Source: Agromyces luteolus (lineage in GTDB: Bacteria > Actinomycetota > Actinomycetes > Actinomycetales > Microbacteriaceae). From it: a DNA stretch of 64,000 bases. The notes below the pieces were generated by a model. The model was given only the letters and a program-made list of their open reading frames with translations. It was not told where the DNA came from and ran no database searches. Location of the stretch: NCBI RefSeq assembly GCF_009729855.1, contig NZ_WODA01000025.1:496001-560000 (forward strand), in the 5' to 3' direction. The first letter of the stretch is position 1, and every line of letters starts with the position of its first letter. The position numbers and the translations under genes were made by a program. Positions 58,204-64,000 of the stretch are shown here, piece after piece.

Positions 58204-58815
58204 ATGGGTCGGGCGCATCATGGACATGTGGGCGTCTCGTCGCACGGCGCCCCGGTGGCCGGGGTCGGTGGCGCGACCCGGACCGGCAGCGGCGCAGCAC
58301 GGTGGCGCGGCGGCATCGCCGTCGCCGCCGCGATCCTCCTCGCCCTCGCGGCGTGCGCGTCGTCCGGTCGGGCGGGCTCCTCGAGTGAGAGCCCGAGCGC
58401 CGAACCGACCGCCTCGCCGACGATGGATGCCGCGGTCGAGGCATCCATCGACGATCTCGTCGCCGACCCCGACGCCTGGCTCGACCGGCGGGTCGAACTG
58501 GTCGGCAAGGTGTTCTTCGTCGCGCAGTGCCCCCCGCCGGGCGCCGAGTCGACACCGTGCGTGCTCGTCGGCTACGTCGCCGATCCCGACCGCGGGGTGC
58601 TCATCGCCGCCGACGTCGACGAGGCGCTGCCGCTCGCGGAGGACGGCACCCTCGTGACCTGTCACGAGCCCGGCAACGGCGGGGGCGCCTGCGGCGACTG
58701 GGAGCGCGAGGCGACCTACACGCTCGACGGCGTTCTGGAGCGCCAGACGCTCGCCGGGCAGGAGCGGTCGAAGGTGCAGTTCGACGTGCTCGAGCGCAGC
58801 GCGCCGCACGGCTGA
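58204..58815 (+). CDS. Putative lipoprotein
   Basis: This exported protein of about 203 residues has a signal ending in LALAAC (lipobox, Cys near residue 51) followed by a Ser/Gly/Ala linker. The mature part contains four to five cysteines (FFVAQCPPPG, STPCVLV, VTCHEPGNGGGAC). The long stretch before the hydrophobic core suggests that a later start such as GTG 58228 is used. The mature domain vaguely resembles OB-fold-like lipoproteins; no firm family. Confidence 0.7.
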   Translation: MGRAHHGHVGVSSHGAPVAGVGGATRTGSGAARWRGGIAVAAAILLALAACASSGRAGSSSESPSAEPTASPTMDAAVEASIDDLVADPDAWLDRRVELVGKVFFVAQCPPPGAESTPCVLVGYVADPDRGVLIAADVDEALPLAEDGTLVTCHEPGNGGGACGDWEREATYTLDGVLERQTLAGQERSKVQFDVLERSAPHG

Positions 58816-58953
58816 GGACAACCCCCGAACTGGGGGCAGCCGATCGTCCGACGGAGGCTGGACGCCGCCGTCGGGCAGGGCCATACTCGGCGCCGTCGAG
58901 CGCGTCCCTCATGGGACATGGGGGTGCCCCGGGACCGCGCCGAGGGGGTTGTG

Positions 58954-61900
58954 ATGACCGAGCGCGTCGCCGAACAGACCGCGAATTCATCGAAGAAGGG
59001 GTTCCTGGCTGCACTCGCAGCGGCCGTCTTCCTGAGTACCCAGATCCTCGCGCCGGGCGCCGGCGCGGGCGCGGCGACCATCGCGGCCGACTACGTCGCG
59101 CAGGGTCCGAGCCCGATCACCGGCGGCCAGGTCGAGTCGGTATCGCCCGACGATGAGGTCGCGGGCGCCGTGCACACCGTCGTCGCGCACCCCGACGATC
59201 CGGACATCGCCTGGATCGGCACGGTGAACGGCGGCATCTGGCGGACGAACGACGCCACGTCGGCGTCGCCGCACTGGGTGCCGCTCACCGACCAGCAGGC
59301 GAGCCTCTCGATCGGTGCGCTCGAGCTCGACCCGACCGTCGCGAGCAACACCGTCCTGCTCGCCGGAATCGGGCGGGTCAGCTCGTTCGGCCGGATCTCC
59401 GGACCGCTCACGGGCCTGCTCCGCACCGCCGACGCGGGCACGAGCTGGACGCCCCTCGGCGGCGCACAGCTCGCGGGCGAGAGCATTTCGGGCGTCGCGC
59501 CGCGCGGCACCACGCTCGTCGTCGCCTCGAACAGCAACAGCAACGTGATCGGCGGCGGCCAGGGCGGCATCTTCCGCAGCACGAACGGCGGAACGAGCTT
59601 CACGCGGCTCTCCGGCAACGGGACCAGCGGCCTGCCGAACGTCGGCGTCTTCGACCTGGTCGGCGACCCGGGCGACCCGACCGTGCTGTACGCCGGGACC
59701 CAGCAGGGCATCTTCCGCAGCCTCGACACGGGCGCGAGCTGGACCAACGTGACGAACAACCTCACCGGCATCAGCAACGCCACGACGAACAACCTCGAGT
59801 TCGCGGTGCACGATGACGGACCCGACAACGTCGTGTTCGCCGGCGTCGTCAACAACAACCAGCTCGCTGGCCTCTGGCGCTCCACCGACCAGGGCGCGAA
59901 CTGGACGCAGATGGACACACCGTCCACCAACGAGGGCGGCGTGATCGTCGGCCTGCAACCGCGTCCGAAGCCGGGCGGGCAGGGCGGCATCCACTTCTCG
60001 ATGGCCGCCGACCCGACCGATCCGCAGCTCGTGTACCTCGGCGGCGACCGTCAACCGCTCGACGCGGGACCGAACGCGGGCAGCTTCCCGAACTCGATCG
60101 GGGCGGACGACTTCTCCGGCCGCCTGTTCCGGTGCGACTCGGGCAACGCCGCCGGCGCTCAGTGCACTCCGCTGACCCACGTCGGCACGAGCGACGACAG
60201 CGCACCCCACGCCGACTCGCGCGAGATCGTGTTCGACGCGAACGGCGACATCCTCGAGGGCGACGACGGCGGCGTCTACCGCCAGACCGACCCGTCGACG
60301 ACGAACGGCGAGTGGCAGTCGCTGAACGGCAACCTGCAGATCAGCGAGCACCACTCGTGCGCCTACGACAACGTCGGCGACCTCATCCTCTGCGGCGACC
60401 AGGACACCGGCGCGCCCGAGCAGTCCTCCTCCGGCTCCACGAGCTGGGAGACGCTGAGCGCGGGTGACGGCGGGTTCGTCGCGGTCGACGACAGCGGCGC
60501 GGCATCCGTCAGGTACAGCAGCTCCAACAGCCTCGGTGCGGGATCGTTCCTGCGGCGCGGCTGCACGGCAGCGAACGTCTGCATCAACTCCGCGCCCGGC
60601 TTCAACGTCGTCGGCCAGGGCCAGACCCTGCAGGCGTTCGAGGTGGACGGCGCGGGCAACTCGACCCTGCCGCTCTACACGCCGCTCGTGATGAACGACA
60701 TCGATCCGTCGCGGTTCATCGTGACCTCGAACCGCGTCTACGAGTCCACCGATGCACTCGACAACCTCACGATCATCGTGAACAGCCTCGGCGCCGGGGT
60801 GGGAACGACGCGCGCGATCGCCTACGGCGGCCGTGCGGGCGGCGCCGACAACGCCGGCGTCCTCTGGTTCGGCGACTCCAACGGCGGCCTGCGGCTGCGC
60901 AGCAGCGGCGCGGGCACGCCCGCGACGCTGCCGGGCTGGACCAACGGCGTGGCCAACGACATCGTGCTGAACCCGGAGAACTGGGCCGACGCGTTCGTCG
61001 CGACCTCCACGCAGGTGTTCCGCACGACCGACGCCGGCGGCTCGTTCGCCGACATCACGGGCAACCTGGGTGCGGTGTCGCCGGGAGCCGTCATCCGCTC
61101 GCTCGCGATCGTGCCGGTGCCCGGGATGAACGTGCTCGCGCTGTTCGCCGGCACCGATACGGGCGTCTTCATGAGCCAGACGCAGAACCTCGGCGTCTGG
61201 GCGGAGCTCGGCTCCTCGCTGCCGAACACGATCGCCTTCGACGTCACCTACGACGCCGGCGACGACGTGATGCTCGTCGGGACCATGGGCCGCGGCTCCT
61301 GGCTCGTCGAGGACGTCTCCGACCTCATCCCCATCGCCGACCTGCGCGTGACGAAGACCGATTCGCCCGATCCAGTGATCGCCGGCGAGGAGCTCTTCTA
61401 CACGATCACGGTCACCAACGACGGGCCGGATGCCGCGGCCGGCGCGGTCGTCGTCGACGAACTGCCGGACGAGGTCGTGTACCTCTCCGACGACGGCGAC
61501 TGCACGTACGACGCCGTCGAGCATCGGCTCACGTGCCAGGTGGGCGACATCCCCGCCGGCGAGTCTCGCGAGATAGTCGTCAAGACGCGCGTCGACTCCG
61601 ATGCGGTGGTGGACGAGGACGACGGCACGATCCGGATCGAGAACGTCGTCACCGTGTCCGGCGCGAGCGTCGACGACGACCTGACGAACAACTCGTTCAC
61701 GCAGCGGACGTTCGTGCAGGAGCGCAGCGACCTCGCCGTCACGAAGGTCTGCAAGCCCGACGACGAACTGCCGGCCGGCGACACCGGGACGTGCACGATC
61801 TTCGTCGACAACCTCGGGCCCTCGTCGGCTCGCGACATCGTCGTGACCGACACGAACCTGAGCGACGGCGCGTTCACCTTCGGGGCGATAACCCCGAGCC

Positions 61901-63348
61901 AGGGAACGTGCGGCGTGAGCGGCGGAGTCGTGACCTGCCAGCTGGGCGACCTCGCGGCGGCATCGCCGTCCGCGGGCGGCCGCGCGACGGTGGTCGTCGA
62001 GGTCTCGGCGACCGAGGACGTCGACATCAACGACGTCGTGCGGGTCACGTCGCCGACACCCGATCCGGACGCCTCCAACAACGAGGCGCAGGAGTCGATC
62101 AGCGTGAAGGCCGTGACCGACCTCTCGGTCGACAAGACCGGGCCGCCGACCGCGATCGCCGGCACCGAGATCACGTACACGCTCTCGATCGCGAACGGCG
62201 GGCCCTCGACGGCCACCGGCGTGGTCGTGACCGACGCCGTGTCCTCCGGGGTCACGATCGTCTCGGTCACCGGGTCGAACGGCGCGAGCTGCAACGCGGG
62301 CGTGCCGGGTGACGCGGCTCAGCCGAGCCGGTGCTCGTTCGGCAACCTCGCGCCGTCGGCGACGCGCACGATGACGGTCGTCGTCCGCATCCTCCCCGGC
62401 TTCACGGGTGAGCTGCACGACGACGCCCGCGTGGAGAGCCAGACGTTCGACGACGACCTCATCGACAACCTCGACACCGTCACCACGGTCGTGAGCGCGT
62501 CGGCCGACCTGTCGATCACCAAGACCGACTCGCCCGACCCCGTGCTCGCAGGCGACGACCTGACCTACACGATCACGGTCGCGAACGGCGGACCGTCGAC
62601 GGCGACCGACGTGGTGGTCACCGACGAGCTGCCGGACGGCACGACCTTCGTCGAGGGCGTGGACGGCAACGGGACCACGGTGTGCACCCTCGTCCAGGCG
62701 GGCACTGTGGTCTGCGACCTCGGGACCATGGCGCCGGGCGAGACGCGGACGGTCTACCTGACCGTCACCGTCGACCCGTCGCTCGACCCCGACGCCGTGC
62801 TGGAGAACACCGCGACGGTCGAATCGGCGACGCCCGATCCGGACGGCTCGGACAACACGGCGAACCAGTCGACGAACGTCGACACCGCCGCCGACCTGTG
62901 GCTCGACAAGACGGCCGTCCTGCGCTCGGGCAACCCGGCGCCGGTGATCGTCTTCACCCTGGTCGTGCACAACGACCTCGGGTGCGAGCAGGACGCCCAG
63001 TCGACGCCGTCGCCGAACTGCGGCACCGGCGGGCCGTCCGACGCACGCGACGTGGTCGTCACCGACGAGCTGCCGCTCACGGCGAAGAAGCTCGTCGTGC
63101 AGTACATCTCGCCGCAGTGCTCGTACGACAAGGCCGCGCACACGGTGACGTGCTCTGCGTCCGAGGTGCCTGCGGGGGCCACCGTGTCGTTCGTCATCGA
63201 GGCCCAGGCCAACGGCAGCGTCGGCACGGTCCTCAACGACGCCGACGTGACGAGCTCGACGTCCGACCCGAACGGGTCGAACAACGGCAACGCCGCATCG
63301 CTCGTCGTGAAGGGCGGCACCGGCAAGGGCAAGGGCGGCAACGGCTGA
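58954..63348 (+). CDS. Large secreted beta-propeller protein with DUF11 repeats
   Basis: This is a 1464-residue exported protein. A signal peptide lies in the first 50 residues (FLAALAAAVFLSTQILAPGAG). A sortilin/BNR-like propeller spans about 55-785, with Asp-box motifs LRTADAGTSW (156), FRSTNGGTSF (206), FRSLDTGASW (253), WRSTDQGANW (308) and FRTTDAGGSF (689). Five DUF11 beta-sandwich repeats begin near 794, 925, 1055, 1184 and 1313 (D-L-x-[IV]-x-K signatures). The end is a Gly/Lys tail (GTGKGKGGNG) without LPXTG. ATG 58954 follows GAGGGGG. Probably a surface or extracellular binding protein; Asp-boxes alone do not prove hydrolase activity. Confidence 0.88.
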   Translation: MTERVAEQTANSSKKGFLAALAAAVFLSTQILAPGAGAGAATIAADYVAQGPSPITGGQVESVSPDDEVAGAVHTVVAHPDDPDIAWIGTVNGGIWRTNDATSASPHWVPLTDQQASLSIGALELDPTVASNTVLLAGIGRVSSFGRISGPLTGLLRTADAGTSWTPLGGAQLAGESISGVAPRGTTLVVASNSNSNVIGGGQGGIFRSTNGGTSFTRLSGNGTSGLPNVGVFDLVGDPGDPTVLYAGTQQGIFRSLDTGASWTNVTNNLTGISNATTNNLEFAVHDDGPDNVVFAGVVNNNQLAGLWRSTDQGANWTQMDTPSTNEGGVIVGLQPRPKPGGQGGIHFSMAADPTDPQLVYLGGDRQPLDAGPNAGSFPNSIGADDFSGRLFRCDSGNAAGAQCTPLTHVGTSDDSAPHADSREIVFDANGDILEGDDGGVYRQTDPSTTNGEWQSLNGNLQISEHHSCAYDNVGDLILCGDQDTGAPEQSSSGSTSWETLSAGDGGFVAVDDSGAASVRYSSSNSLGAGSFLRRGCTAANVCINSAPGFNVVGQGQTLQAFEVDGAGNSTLPLYTPLVMNDIDPSRFIVTSNRVYESTDALDNLTIIVNSLGAGVGTTRAIAYGGRAGGADNAGVLWFGDSNGGLRLRSSGAGTPATLPGWTNGVANDIVLNPENWADAFVATSTQVFRTTDAGGSFADITGNLGAVSPGAVIRSLAIVPVPGMNVLALFAGTDTGVFMSQTQNLGVWAELGSSLPNTIAFDVTYDAGDDVMLVGTMGRGSWLVEDVSDLIPIADLRVTKTDSPDPVIAGEELFYTITVTNDGPDAAAGAVVVDELPDEVVYLSDDGDCTYDAVEHRLTCQVGDIPAGESREIVVKTRVDSDAVVDEDDGTIRIENVVTVSGASVDDDLTNNSFTQRTFVQERSDLAVTKVCKPDDELPAGDTGTCTIFVDNLGPSSARDIVVTDTNLSDGAFTFGAITPSQGTCGVSGGVVTCQLGDLAAASPSAGGRATVVVEVSATEDVDINDVVRVTSPTPDPDASNNEAQESISVKAVTDLSVDKTGPPTAIAGTEITYTLSIANGGPSTATGVVVTDAVSSGVTIVSVTGSNGASCNAGVPGDAAQPSRCSFGNLAPSATRTMTVVVRILPGFTGELHDDARVESQTFDDDLIDNLDTVTTVVSASADLSITKTDSPDPVLAGDDLTYTITVANGGPSTATDVVVTDELPDGTTFVEGVDGNGTTVCTLVQAGTVVCDLGTMAPGETRTVYLTVTVDPSLDPDAVLENTATVESATPDPDGSDNTANQSTNVDTAADLWLDKTAVLRSGNPAPVIVFTLVVHNDLGCEQDAQSTPSPNCGTGGPSDARDVVVTDELPLTAKKLVVQYISPQCSYDKAAHTVTCSASEVPAGATVSFVIEAQANGSVGTVLNDADVTSSTSDPNGSNNGNAASLVVKGGTGKGKGGNG

Positions 63349-63355
63349 GCACCCA

Positions 63356-63385
63356 CGGCGGGGCCGACCCGGACCGGCCCCGCCG
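63356..63385. terminator. Terminator after the secreted protein gene
   Basis: A perfect 11-bp stem (CGGCGGGGCCG, 8-base loop, CGGCCCCGCCG) lies 7 bases after the stop. It can also act on the convergent ilvC transcript. Confidence 0.78.
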
Positions 63386-63407
63386 CGCGGTGTTCGCAGG
63401 GAACTCT

Positions 63408-63427
63408 AGCGAGCGACCTCGCCGTCC
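63408..63427. repeat. Direct repeat of ilvC 3' end, copy 1
   Basis: A 20-base sequence (AGCGAGCGACCTCGCCGTCC) identical to 63497-63516. On the minus strand it encodes DGEVAR followed here by a TAG stop. Confidence 0.85.
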
Positions 63428-63494
63428 CCCTGCGCCGACGGCGCAGCAACAGGCACCGCGTCGCCGACTACGAGGACGCGCGAGGATGCGAGCG

Positions 63495-64000
<506 letters not shown>

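Noticed and set aside
58987..63141. A 1384-codon open frame antisense to the secreted propeller gene
   Set aside because: Arg/His/Val-rich shadow of a GC-biased gene, with no ribosome site or family. The plus strand has a signal peptide and recognisable domains.

Overview
The window is high-GC actinobacterial DNA, most likely from the family Microbacteriaceae. Supporting signs are the very GC-rich codon usage, GTG/TTG starts, ATGA/GTGA gene overlaps, leaderless regulator genes, the frequent GCATCC/GGATGC words at Ala-Ser codons, and an amino-acid biosynthesis neighbourhood (leuB, ilvE, serA, ilvC, gltX, tRNA-Gln). Genus cannot be fixed from the sequence alone.

Two parts with different character meet at a tRNA-Gln gene (44306-44377). 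The first 44 kb is an accessory, catabolic region. It is rich in transporters, glycoside hydrolases, aldo/keto reductases, local regulators and broken genes, and it ends with a truncated tyrosine recombinase (42689-43084) on the 3' side of the tRNA. The remaining 20 kb is visibly more GC-rich and carries mostly housekeeping genes.

Accessory part, left to right. (1) 1-13.3 kb: four aldo/keto reductases, two GH1 beta-glucosidases, an alpha/beta hydrolase, an MFS transporter and a carbohydrate ABC importer, with a LacI regulator (13285-14295) and a palindromic operator between the divergent importer and GH1 genes. Remnants of a cupin, an F420-type oxidoreductase and another MFS gene lie at 963-1781. 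(2) 14.4-21.7 kb: a dipeptide-type ABC importer operon with two SnoaL/NTF2-like genes, a fused permease-ATPase and a convergent VOC dioxygenase-like gene. (3) 21.8-26.5 kb: a TetR regulator, an SDR, a decayed SDR fragment and a two-gene MacB/LolD-type ABC system. (4) 26.5-41.6 kb: a second glycoside locus (importer, GH1, GH43, GH3) with a TetR regulator, two Gfo/Idh oxidoreductases, a second TetR, an epimerase, a second GH1 copy followed by the first codons of a lost GH43 gene, a UPF0303 protein and a TolB-like propeller protein.

How the parts may work together: the importers would bring in small glycosides, GH1/GH3/GH43 would release sugars, and the AKR and Gfo/Idh enzymes would oxidise or reduce the sugars or aglycones, each cluster under its own repressor. 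A 24-bp inverted repeat (AAAACCTAGC, 4 nt, GCTAGGTTTT or close variants) occurs upstream of the ABC importer with the SnoaL-like genes, upstream of the VOC gene (overlapping its promoter), and between the Gfo/Idh-GH1 and UPF0303-TolB-like units. It suggests one previously unrecognised regulon joining three separate loci; the substrate is unknown.

Core part: gltX and its tRNA-Gln, a LysR/class V aminotransferase pair, a DHFR-like protein, a truncated haemoglobin, an FAH-family hydrolase, ilvE, leuB, an MFS drug exporter with its TetR repressor, a cluster of dispersed repeats that supplies the stop codon of that TetR gene, serA, small membrane and lipoproteins, a 1464-residue secreted beta-propeller/DUF11 protein, and the 3' end of ilvC running off the window.
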